From the NCBI GenBank assembly GCA_900549685.1, contig UROX01000053.1:1-14272 (forward strand): 14,272 bases of DNA, given 5' to 3'. Of this stretch, positions 7,514-14,259 are shown piece after piece (position 1 is the first letter of the stretch; the number at the start of each line of letters is the position of its first letter). This stretch comes from an uncultured Alistipes sp. Its GTDB lineage: Bacteria; Bacteroidota; Bacteroidia; Bacteroidales; Rikenellaceae. The notes beneath the pieces are model-generated. The model was not told where the DNA came from. It searched no databases and was given only the letters and a program-made list of their open reading frames with translations. The translations under genes and the position numbers were made by a program.

Positions 7514-8563
7514 TTACCCGTCCAGTCCGAAAATCGGGAAGAGGGCTTTCTCTCCGTAAGGTACGATGTCCACTTCCCAGTTTATTTCGGTGTCCCGAAC
7601 CGTGATCGTGACCACTGCATGCGTATTGCGCGGCAGCTGGGGGAGCTGGTCGAAATAGCCGTAGGGCGTCGCCGAGCCGTTCAGCTTGAGCGATAGCTTG
7701 TAATTGCGGATGTCGTCGGCGTCGCGGTATTTCCCTTCCAGCAGATAAATGGGCGACAAGGCTATCTTCTCGTCGATTTTTGCAGTACGGCCGATCTCCT
7801 TTCGGAATGTATAGTATTCGTTGTTCTCGATCAGCGGAACGTCGTATTCGACGATTTCGTGCTCCTTGCCGTATTCGGAGACTCTGGGCAGGTAATACTC
7901 CCTGCGGGCCATTTTATCGATGCTCAGTTCTTCGAGCGAGATCGTCCGGCTGGTCTCGTTGATAATGAGAAAAGAGAATTTTACGGCGGCGCGCGTCACG
8001 AACAGCGTACGTTCGACATCCACGTCCGGAACGTACACCTCGTGGCAGTCGCTCATGGGCAGCGCTCCGACGAGCAGTTCGTCGGCTCCGTTGAGCTGGA
8101 TCGTCGCCTCGGTGAGTTCTGTCGCAGGGAAAGCCTGTCCTACCGAGATACGGTTCAGCGCTTCGGGGGCCAGCCGTCGGTTCACTCCGTTGTCCGGAAC
8201 GGTGGTCCGTTCATTGACGAAAATGTATACCTGTTTGGTCTCTTTGCCGATCACCTTGAACGATTCGTACCCGTGTTCCGTCGCGGCCGTGGCAAGCTCG
8301 ATGAGCCGGTTTGCTTCGACCGTGCCGTCCGGACGCACGATGACGATGCGCAGCATCTGCATCTTCTCGTTGGGACCTTCTGCATCCTCATAACCGCGCG
8401 TACTCCGCACGACCTCCGATATGTCGGCCAGCGCGACATCGATCCGGAGATTCACCGTCGCCGGTTCCGTAACCGGGACGGCATCATCCCCCGCCGTGTC
8501 GCTGCATCCCGCAAAAAGGAGACAGGCGAAAAACGCGATTGCGATACATGCCGGTTTACTCAT
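7514..8563 (-). CDS. Fimbrillin-like accessory lipoprotein, probable minor pilus subunit
   Basis: A 349-residue lipoprotein precursor. The lipobox is LLFAGCSD (C20 when counted from the start chosen here). The first mature strand TVNLRIDVAL is followed by VRSTRGY with Arg 53 and 56, a plausible trimming site as in gingipain-processed pilins. The body is beta-rich, with a typical fimbrillin ending (VTITVRDTEINWEVDIVPYG). Two starts are possible. The ATG at 8569 overlaps the stop of the anchor gene (ATGA), but the GGAGG at 8571-8575 is only 1 nt from it; the ATG at 8563 has a 7-nt spacing and the same signal peptide, so I prefer 8563. By position between anchor and tip it may be an adaptor joining shaft and tip, like Mfa3 or Mfa4 of P. 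gingivalis; sequence alone does not prove which. No obvious lectin domain is present. Confidence 0.75.
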   Translation of the reverse strand: MSKPACIAIAFFACLLFAGCSDTAGDDAVPVTEPATVNLRIDVALADISEVVRSTRGYEDAEGPNEKMQMLRIVIVRPDGTVEANRLIELATAATEHGYESFKVIGKETKQVYIFVNERTTVPDNGVNRRLAPEALNRISVGQAFPATELTEATIQLNGADELLVGALPMSDCHEVYVPDVDVERTLFVTRAAVKFSFLIINETSRTISLEELSIDKMARREYYLPRVSEYGKEHEIVEYDVPLIENNEYYTFRKEIGRTAKIDEKIALSPIYLLEGKYRDADDIRNYKLSLKLNGSATPYGYFDQLPQLPRNTHAVVTITVRDTEINWEVDIVPYGEKALFPIFGLDG

Positions 8564-8565
8564 TT

Positions 8566-9579
8566 TCATACCTCCGTGTTATTGATTCTCACGGTCCAGT
8601 CGTTGATTTTGATATATGTTTTGAGCCATGCTCCGTTCCGGTCGAGGAAGAAGACCATGCTCCATTCGCTTTCCCGGTCGAGGAACTCTTGACGGCCCAT
8701 TTCGGTGTACAGATCGCTTTTGAGCAGAAGCAGGTAGTTGTTCAGCGGAATGTCCACGATGGCTTTGCCGTCGCTTTTGCGGCGAATGACGAGCTGCGGC
8801 GAATTTTTGGTCATCAGTCTCGATGTCGAGATTTCGGCATAGGCCACCACCACCTCGTCGCCCGCGTCGGTCACTCCGGCCGAAGCCTGTCCCTGTGCCC
8901 AAGGCAGGTAAGTCACTTCTTTATTGGGCAACAGATCGTTGTCGGGTCCGAACAGCGTGTTGTCGTCCGTGATCTCGAATTCGAAATCCTTGTCGTTCAC
9001 TGGCTGCCCGTTCATTTGCTGGAGCACGATGCGGATGTTGTTGGTGTTTTTCATCATCTCCACCGTCGCGTCGCGATACATGTCGCCCCGGACGCTCACG
9101 GCCAGTTCGCCCCAGTAGAATCCGTGCAGGTTCCGGCGCCGGTCGTCGGTCAGACAGTCGGCGTCTATCTCGGCACGCAGATCCTCGATTCGCGAACCCT
9201 TGCCCGGAGTGCGGAGCAACGAGAAGGAGTGCTTCTCGCAGGCGATTCCGCCGTAGGCAACGAATCGATAGTCGCCTTCCTCCAGATCGAGCGTCATGCG
9301 GTAGTTCTCATTCTGCAGGACGTCGCTCGTTTCGATCCGGGTATCGAGCCAGTTGCCCTCTCCGTCGTAGACGAACAGCGTGAGGCAGTCCACTTTCTTG
9401 GGGAATGCGTTGGCGTACTCCATGTTGTAGTCGTAGACGAAACGCAGCGACACGCCCCGGGGACACGGGTCCAGATCGTCGTAAATTTTTTCGCACGACC
9501 CCAAGGCGGCTATCACCGCTACGGCCGCAAGGACCGTAGCGATGTGCCGTAATATGATATGTCGTACTTTGACGTTCAT
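8566..9579 (-). CDS. mfa2: Mfa2/FimB-family fimbrial anchor lipoprotein
   Basis: A 337-residue lipoprotein (lipobox AALGSC, C29), close to the 324 of P. gingivalis Mfa2. The opening of the mature part, DLDPCPRGVSLRFVYDYN followed by NAFPKKVDCLTLFVYDGEG, is the family signature. The later regions LPLNNYLLLLK-like (IPLNNYLLLLKSDLY) and the C-terminal WTVRINN also fit. In P. gingivalis this protein is not trimmed, stays lipid-anchored in the outer membrane, holds the pilus base and limits its length. It starts 4 bp after the stop of the major fimbrillin gene, and its own stop overlaps the next possible start, so it is probably translated in tight coupling with its neighbours. Its last codons carry the GGAGG that serves the next gene. 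The family assignment is firm; length control here is inferred. Confidence 0.9.
   Translation of the reverse strand: MNVKVRHIILRHIATVLAAVAVIAALGSCEKIYDDLDPCPRGVSLRFVYDYNMEYANAFPKKVDCLTLFVYDGEGNWLDTRIETSDVLQNENYRMTLDLEEGDYRFVAYGGIACEKHSFSLLRTPGKGSRIEDLRAEIDADCLTDDRRRNLHGFYWGELAVSVRGDMYRDATVEMMKNTNNIRIVLQQMNGQPVNDKDFEFEITDDNTLFGPDNDLLPNKEVTYLPWAQGQASAGVTDAGDEVVVAYAEISTSRLMTKNSPQLVIRRKSDGKAIVDIPLNNYLLLLKSDLYTEMGRQEFLDRESEWSMVFFLDRNGAWLKTYIKINDWTVRINNTEV
8571..8575 (-). promoter_or_regulatory. Shine-Dalgarno GGAGG that decides the start of the accessory gene
   Basis: On the minus strand the sequence is GGAGG, then 7 nt, then ATG at 8563. The other ATG (8569) is only 1 nt from GGAGG, too close for normal use. 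The site lies inside the final codons of the anchor gene. Strong Shine-Dalgarno sites are uncommon in Bacteroidetes, which makes this one informative. Confidence 0.6.
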
Positions 9580-9583
9580 CGTG

Positions 9584-11557
9584 TTAGAGTACGATATTGT
9601 TGATACGAACTACCCAGGGCAATACCTGTACCGATACGGAGAGGTAAACGTCTCCTTCTTCGTCCGGTTCGTCGGGTTTTTCCGGGTCGGGGTCGTTGTC
9701 CGAGATACGGGGATGTCCCAGCTGTTTGATCTCGGTAACGGCCAGTTTGTAGACGTTGTTGCGCACGACAGCGAATTCCATCGGGCCCATCGTACCGCTG
9801 AGACCGTTGTCGTTGTGACGGTTCCAATAATAATAGTAGAAGTAGTATCCCGCACCGAAGTCGGCGTCTGCGCTCGCCTGATAGAGCGTGAAGCCTGCTG
9901 CCGTCGCAGCTTCGCGGAATTTCGAGAGAGCTTCGCTTGCCTGGTCTCCCGAAGCGGCTACGAGTTCCTGATACAGTTCGTTCGGACTTTTTTCCAGAGC
10001 TGTGCCGTTTTTGGTAGGTTTGTTGAAAACGGCGTTGTACAGCGGAGAACCTTCTGCTGCGGTTTCTGCCGCGCTGACGATCTGGTCGTTCCAGCCTACG
10101 TACAGTACGTTGTCAAAGAGGTAAAGAATGGGGTAGTTTTTGTTGTCTACTTTGTAAGTGTAACCCTGTTTGCCCTCGGGCAATTCGTAGGAGCCGTTGA
10201 TGGCTGCATACAGTTTGCTGTCTGTCGGCATATCTTTGCCTCCGCGCAGTTTGCCTTTGAAGACGATACCTGTCGATACGCCTTTTTTCTGCCCGCCGTT
10301 GTCCTGCGTGCCGGGAATGGTGTTTTCCGTTACGTAACGCCAGATGCGATAGCCATCTTTGCTTACATTGGCATTGTCGCCGGCATTCCAGTCTTCGTCG
10401 TTGTCTTCTTCCTGACCGGTCACGACCGAAATCTTGTAGTTGTCCCACTGGTTACGGGTCTGTTCGATGATGTCGCCGCTTTCGTTGAACAGGCAATAGT
10501 TGTAATACGTGGACAGAGTGGCCGGAGTGACGGTCGCGGTGCTTTTGTGCGGCGCATCGGCATCGGTATCGACCACATAATTTTCGTCGGTTTCCAGTCC
10601 GCATATCTTGGCGTTCGCACCGTTGTTGAGTCCGTTGTCAGAGGTGCGGCGCAGGTAGTAGAAGTTTTTGCTCATATTGACCATAGCCATCCGTACCAGT
10701 TCGACCTGCAGGTTGTCGCCGTCCAGCGTACCATCTGCCGTCGCGGTTTTCTGCACGACGTAGGTGTTGGCGTCGGTTTCGGAGGGGCTGCCGTCCTTGA
10801 AGTCGAAGCGGGCTACGGAACGTTCTACCGAAATGGCTCCGCGGTTCTTGGTGGCGGAGTTGTCGATACCGGAGCCTTCGTCATTGGTCGAACTCAGGTG
10901 GAAGGGGTTCTCTTCGGTGTCGTAGTTTTGGCTCCAGTCTTCGAAATTTTGGGGAATTTCCCGGAGCGCCTGTGCGGCGTTAGACATCAGGAACGATCCT
11001 TTGGACCAGATCGTAACGTTCTTGCTACCCGTTCTGTTGGGCGTTTCGATCACTTCGCACGATTTGTCCATCCAGTCCGAATGGTCGGTGTTGTCGAAAA
11101 TATCGACCAGCTCCTGCGTGGGGTTGCAGAACGCATAGACGTTGATCTCGGTCCAGTCGGTGTTGGCGTCGGCTTTGTGTTTTTCATAGAACGCGCTGAG
11201 CGTCGTCCGGTTGATCGCGGTAGTCGCCGATACGGTGGGGTTTTTCCCCGTGGGGGTGTTGAGTCCGCCTACCGATCCGTGGGCGATGTATCCGTTGTCC
11301 TTGTCGGCCAGCACGAGCAGGATGGTGTTTACGGTATTTTCGTAATCTTTGCCCTGCTCGGTGTTATCGGACGATCCCCCTCCGGGCAGCGTCTGGCTTT
11401 TGGTCCCCGTGGGGAGCTGAACGGCTACGTTCATGTAGACGGAAGCCTGTGCCTGAGGATCGTCCGGCAGCACGGGACTGTCCGCTTCGTCGTTGTTGCT
11501 GCAAGCTGCCAGCCCTGCCATGAGGAAGGCTGCCAACAGTTTGGTTACTTTTTTCAT
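9584..11557 (-). CDS. mfa1: Mfa1-type major fimbrillin (shaft subunit), lipoprotein precursor
   Basis: A 657-residue pilin precursor, longer than P. gingivalis Mfa1 (about 563). It has a lipoprotein signal with lipobox LAAC (C19). The first strand ASVYMNVAVQLP (38-49) is the one removed in type V pilins so that the groove opens. The C-terminal third carries the Mfa1 signature: an aromatic run ending YYWNRHNDN (about 576-584), MEFAVVRNNVYKLAV (593-607), KQLGHP, a Pro/Asp-rich linker and the final strand YLSVSVQVLPWVVRINNIVL, which would insert into the next subunit. Basic residues near the expected cut are Lys53 and Lys70; the first Arg after the signal is R117 (see findings). An A-rich stretch (ACAAACAAAACACAAACG) directly before the ATG suits strong translation in Bacteroidetes. 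It lies 49 bp after the OmpA-like gene. Confidence 0.9.
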   Translation of the reverse strand: MKKVTKLLAAFLMAGLAACSNNDEADSPVLPDDPQAQASVYMNVAVQLPTGTKSQTLPGGGSSDNTEQGKDYENTVNTILLVLADKDNGYIAHGSVGGLNTPTGKNPTVSATTAINRTTLSAFYEKHKADANTDWTEINVYAFCNPTQELVDIFDNTDHSDWMDKSCEVIETPNRTGSKNVTIWSKGSFLMSNAAQALREIPQNFEDWSQNYDTEENPFHLSSTNDEGSGIDNSATKNRGAISVERSVARFDFKDGSPSETDANTYVVQKTATADGTLDGDNLQVELVRMAMVNMSKNFYYLRRTSDNGLNNGANAKICGLETDENYVVDTDADAPHKSTATVTPATLSTYYNYCLFNESGDIIEQTRNQWDNYKISVVTGQEEDNDEDWNAGDNANVSKDGYRIWRYVTENTIPGTQDNGGQKKGVSTGIVFKGKLRGGKDMPTDSKLYAAINGSYELPEGKQGYTYKVDNKNYPILYLFDNVLYVGWNDQIVSAAETAAEGSPLYNAVFNKPTKNGTALEKSPNELYQELVAASGDQASEALSKFREAATAAGFTLYQASADADFGAGYYFYYYYWNRHNDNGLSGTMGPMEFAVVRNNVYKLAVTEIKQLGHPRISDNDPDPEKPDEPDEEGDVYLSVSVQVLPWVVRINNIVL

Positions 11558-11606
11558 CGTTTGTGTTTTGTTTGTCGGTTATTAGAATTTTCTTTTCGTC
11601 ACAAGG

Positions 11607-13064
11607 TTATCGGGCCTCTTCCGCATCGGCGGTCACTTCTGCGATCTGCCTCCGAGCCTCTGCGGCCTGTGCGATTCCGGCCTCTTCGGCCCGGGCGAAA
11701 ATACGCTCGGCCTCGTCGTAATCTCCGTTCAGCGCAGCGTACAGACCTCGGGCATATATCGCTTCGGGAGTGTCGCCCGCTTTTTTCAGGTAGCGTTCCG
11801 CATTCTTCATGTCCCTGCGCTGCAAGGCCGTGTTGGCAGCGTTCAGGTTGGCTGTCGCGTCGTCGGGGAACATACGCACGGCGATCTCGAACACTTCGTT
11901 ATACTCGTCGCTGCCCGGTTCCATGTCCTGCGCCGCGAGATAAAGCTCTTCGAGGCTCAGTTTCTGCGGCTGCGTATGCAGCAGGCGGCGTATTTCTTCT
12001 ACGTCGGTATAGGCGCGTACCGTGTAATGTACCGTGTAGTCCGAGTGCCTGAGGCCGGGATAGATTTCCCTGAGCAGATAGGCGTAGTCTTCCGGGTAGG
12101 TGCTCTTGAGTTTCCAGTCTTTGGCGTCCGGAGCCAGACTGCCGCGGATGATGGCCAGCAGGGCATCGCGGTGGGGCAGGTGCGATTCGCTCACTTTCTT
12201 TTCCAGTCCCTCCCAGTCTTCGGCTTCCCAGTCGGTCGAGAGTGCCGCGTCGGGGAATTCGTAAAGGCCCTGCACATAGTTCTTCAGCGTGGCGGTACGT
12301 CCCTGTGCCAGCCGTTCGTTGTTGGCGTAGGGACCTTCCGGCGAAGCGTACCCCTTGATGGTCACAGCCGTGATACGTGTGTCGGGATCGTTGCGTACGG
12401 CCTCGATCGTCTGGCGGATTTTCATCAGTTCGGAGGGGTTGTTGCGATAGTCTTCGTAGATTTCGGTCCGGTTCACCGGGAAATCGATGAAGGCCGATCC
12501 GCTCACCTCGCGTGTCTTGACGGCTTCGGCGGCGGGCCGTACATACACGAAATCCGGTGCGAAGACTTTCGGTTCTTTCGGCTGCTTCGGCTCGAGATCG
12601 AGGTGGGCCAGCAGATTTTCGTTCTGCGAGAGTTTCTCGCTGCAACAGCCGCGTACGCTCTCCTCCACGTTCAGTTCGGCCGTTCCCATCCACGGTTCGT
12701 AAGGCAGCGCGGCACGGTAGCCGATCGTTCCGGTGCGGCCTGCGCGGTACAGGGCGACCTCGTCCGAAGGCTCGTCGTTGCGCAGGTGATAATAATAACG
12801 GTTGCGGCCCGCGATGAGCAGGGCGGGGAAGCGCACTTCCCTGTCGCCGTTGCGCAGTACGGGGGTCAGGACCGTTTCCCGGTCGGTTTTCATGTCGAGT
12901 TTCGAGGCGTCCACCTCCATCGTCACGAAGAGGCTGCCCTCCGTGCGTCCCGCCTCGAGGTTGCGGACCGTGAGGCGGCCCTGCATGAGTTCCAGTGTCT
13001 GTGCCTTCGTCGTACAGGGGAGCAGGGTGCACAGACAGAACAACAGTATGATCGTTTTTTTCAT
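11607..13064 (-). CDS. DUF3868/OmpA-like outer-membrane-associated protein with TPR-like tail
   Basis: A 485-residue exported protein. I start it at 13064 (MKKTIILLFCLCTLLPCTTKAQ, signal peptidase I site after TKA); the frame is open further upstream but overlaps the DUF3575 gene and that part reads as Arg-rich noise. Residues 23-155 (ELMQGRLTVRN to EESVRGCC) are the DUF3868 region. An OmpA-like domain spans about 188-265 (FIDFPVNRTEI, ITAVTIKGYASPEGPY, ERLAQGRTATLKNYV) and resumes at 342-352 (DYTVHYTVRAYT) after an insertion of about 75 residues. The C-terminal 100 residues (EVFEIAVRMFPDDATANLNAANTAL and following, NAERYLKKAG, YARGLYAALNGDYDEAERIF) form two to three TPR-like helical hairpins. 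The usual peptidoglycan-binding Asp of OmpA is absent, while the Arg (R256) remains. It starts 11 bp after DUF3575 and is regularly paired with it in fimbrial loci; it probably supports pilus assembly or attachment. Confidence 0.85.
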   Translation of the reverse strand: MKKTIILLFCLCTLLPCTTKAQTLELMQGRLTVRNLEAGRTEGSLFVTMEVDASKLDMKTDRETVLTPVLRNGDREVRFPALLIAGRNRYYYHLRNDEPSDEVALYRAGRTGTIGYRAALPYEPWMGTAELNVEESVRGCCSEKLSQNENLLAHLDLEPKQPKEPKVFAPDFVYVRPAAEAVKTREVSGSAFIDFPVNRTEIYEDYRNNPSELMKIRQTIEAVRNDPDTRITAVTIKGYASPEGPYANNERLAQGRTATLKNYVQGLYEFPDAALSTDWEAEDWEGLEKKVSESHLPHRDALLAIIRGSLAPDAKDWKLKSTYPEDYAYLLREIYPGLRHSDYTVHYTVRAYTDVEEIRRLLHTQPQKLSLEELYLAAQDMEPGSDEYNEVFEIAVRMFPDDATANLNAANTALQRRDMKNAERYLKKAGDTPEAIYARGLYAALNGDYDEAERIFARAEEAGIAQAAEARRQIAEVTADAEEAR

Positions 13065-13075
13065 CGTGCCGGTCT

Positions 13076-13669
13076 TTAGAATGAATAGATCAGGTTCAGG
13101 GCCGCTTTCGTCGGTCCGAAATAGTTGTGATGTGCGTCTTCGGCCATTTTCCGTCCGCAGGCCGCACACGGATAGACGTCGTAACGCGTGTAGATCCACC
13201 CGATGCCGATTTCTCCTTCGAAGTTCCAATGGCGGCCCAGAATCCACGAGTGTCCGTAAGCCACGCCGGCTCCGGCGAACCATCCCTGATAGCGTCTGTC
13301 GGAAAGCCGCGAGAAGTCCGTGCCGAGAAACCGGATGCCGTTCTTCAGTCCGCCCGCGTTGTACTGGCCGCCCAACGCATGCAGACCCACGAAATGTCCT
13401 GCGAAACGGTCGCAGAACCAATAGCGCGCCTCGGGCTGTACGAGCCAGTGCTTCCAACGGCGTTCGTGCGAGAGTGTCCATCCGTTATAGTTGGCCGATG
13501 CGTCCAGTGTCCAGCGGGGAGCCAGCCCCACTTCTATGCCCGCATTGACCGTAAAAGCCGCAATGTCGTACAACAGATTCGTCTTCACGGCGACATTTTG
13601 TCCCCGGACGCCCGTGCCCCACAGGAGCATCGCAGTGCCGATGAGGGTTGTCATTCCGATTCTCTTCAT
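13076..13669 (-). CDS. DUF3575 outer-membrane beta-barrel protein, first gene of the fimbrial operon
   Basis: A 197-residue exported protein with a signal peptide (MKRIGMTTLIGTAMLLWGTG, cleavage near VRG-QN). The DUF3575 pattern is strong: VAVKTNLLYD (26-35), a strand with LAPRWTLDASANYNGW, HWLVQPEARYWF (74-85), GHFVGLHALGGQYN (91-104), YQGWFAGAGVAYGHSWIL (127-144), WNFEGEIGIGWIYTRYDVY (148-166), and the end YFGPTKAALNLIYSF with a terminal Phe typical of outer-membrane barrels recognised by BAM. The alternating strands suggest about eight strands. A CxxC pair (C168, C171) sits in the last loop. The family has no assigned function; its fixed place next to DUF3868 and fimbrillin genes points to a role in pilus assembly or anchoring. 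Transcription probably starts about 510 nt upstream. Confidence 0.87.
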   Translation of the reverse strand: MKRIGMTTLIGTAMLLWGTGVRGQNVAVKTNLLYDIAAFTVNAGIEVGLAPRWTLDASANYNGWTLSHERRWKHWLVQPEARYWFCDRFAGHFVGLHALGGQYNAGGLKNGIRFLGTDFSRLSDRRYQGWFAGAGVAYGHSWILGRHWNFEGEIGIGWIYTRYDVYPCAACGRKMAEDAHHNYFGPTKAALNLIYSF

Positions 13670-14182
13670 CGCTTCGTATTGTAATGTTTTCAGTTCCTTA
13701 TTCTTTCCCGTTTCCTTCGGTCGGCGGCGGTTCCGTTACCTGCCGTCCGCCACGGTTCGTCCGACGTTTCCGGCCTCGGAAGGACGGTCCTGTCTGTTTC
13801 TTTTTTTGTCCGTTTCGTGGGGAGTAACCTCTCTATACAACACACTTTCCCCTTCCCGGTTTTCCGTCCTGCGGTTCCGGTCGGGGAAACGTCTATGCGC
13901 CGGCGGAGGCTCCTGCGTCCGCAAGGCTCGGGGTTGGGTGATTTCCCGATGTACATCCGTCGTCAGCAGCTTGTCATTGCTTCCAAAAGCGTCGGAACAT
14001 CTTGTTCCTCCGGATGGCCTTCGTTTCCCGTCTCGTGCTGCCGCTGGCGGCCGGACGGTTCCCCGTCGTCGTGCACCGATCGAAAAACGTGGCGTTCCCC
14101 ACTCTGAATTCCTTCTCTGTCCGCTACTTACCTTTTCCGACAGAGTTGCGTAACATGCCGTTCCGTTAAGAAATACAACATT
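13670..14182 (-). other. Long untranslated leader of the fimbrial operon (inferred)
   Basis: If the promoter at 14189-14219 is used, transcription starts near 14182 and about 510 nt precede the first gene. The stretch is GC-rich and purine-rich on the minus strand. It holds a small perfect hairpin (GGAACA 13994-13999 with TGTTCC 14003-14008). One minus-strand frame stays open from 14215 to 13736 but its translation is Arg/Gly/Pro-rich and fits no family, and its start lies upstream of the inferred transcription start. I recognise no riboswitch or small RNA. A nearer promoter of the TAnnTTTG type was not found in the stretch. Confidence 0.4.
14145..14154. repeat. Near-palindrome GTTGCGTAAC downstream of the promoter
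   Basis: GTTGC and GTAAC are inverted copies differing at one position. The site lies about 35 bp inside the predicted leader, at the border between GC-rich leader and AT-rich promoter patch. It could be a regulator or recombinase site; nothing else supports either. Confidence 0.25.
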
Positions 14183-14185
14183 CAA
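14177..14185. repeat. Direct repeat AACATTCAA, copy 1 (near transcription start)
   Basis: AACATTCAA at 14177-14185 recurs exactly at 14211-14219, 34 bp away, about three turns of DNA. This copy covers the predicted transcription start; the other covers the -33 element. Confidence 0.55.
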
Positions 14186-14188
14186 AGA

Positions 14189-14219
14189 CAAAAATAAACT
14201 GTCTTTATCAAACATTCAA
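14189..14219 (-). promoter_or_regulatory. Promoter of the fimbrial operon
   Basis: Read on the minus strand: CTTG (TTG at 14219-14217), 20 bp, TATTTTTG (14196-14189), a perfect fit to the Bacteroidetes -33/-7 pattern. It is identical in elements and spacing to the promoter of the phosphorylase gene at 694-724. An inverted repeat AAAGACA (14184-14190) / TGTCTTT (14200-14206) overlaps the -7 element and could be an operator. No other promoter of this strength was found upstream of the six genes. Confidence 0.7.
14211..14219. repeat. Direct repeat AACATTCAA, copy 2 (over the -33 element)
   Basis: Exact second copy of the 9-mer at 14177-14185. Its last three bases form the TTG of the -33 element on the minus strand, so a protein bound here would compete with or contact RNA polymerase. 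Confidence 0.55.
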
Positions 14220-14250
14220 GAAAATTGAGAAATTTTTACAACCGAAAATA

Positions 14251-14259
14251 CCCCCCCCC
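14251..14259. repeat. C9 (G9 on the operon strand) homopolymer tract upstream of the promoter
   Basis: Nine consecutive C residues in an otherwise AT-rich stretch, about 70 bp upstream of the inferred transcription start and 32 bp before the -33 element. Such tracts can change length during replication. It is near the window edge and could also be a sequencing weak spot. Confidence 0.7.

Noticed and set aside
11558..11606. Internal promoter before the major fimbrillin (CTTG, 20 bp, TAACCGAC)
   Set aside because: Spacing fits but the -7 half matches only TA; the A-rich stretch is better explained as a translation enhancer.
9542..12052. 836-residue plus-strand ORF opposite the fimbrillin and OmpA-like genes
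   Set aside because: Antisense shadow of two well-recognised genes; composition rich in Val, Phe and Arg follows from the reverse complement of their codons.
13065..13481. Upstream extension of the OmpA-like ORF (139 extra residues before MKKT)
   Set aside because: It overlaps the DUF3575 gene in another frame, is Arg-rich and lacks family resemblance; the MKKT start gives a proper signal peptide 11 bp after the upstream stop.
13736..14215. Minus-strand ORF of 159 residues in the leader
   Set aside because: Its ATG lies upstream of the predicted transcription start, and the translation is low-complexity Arg/Gly/Pro-rich with no domain or signal peptide.
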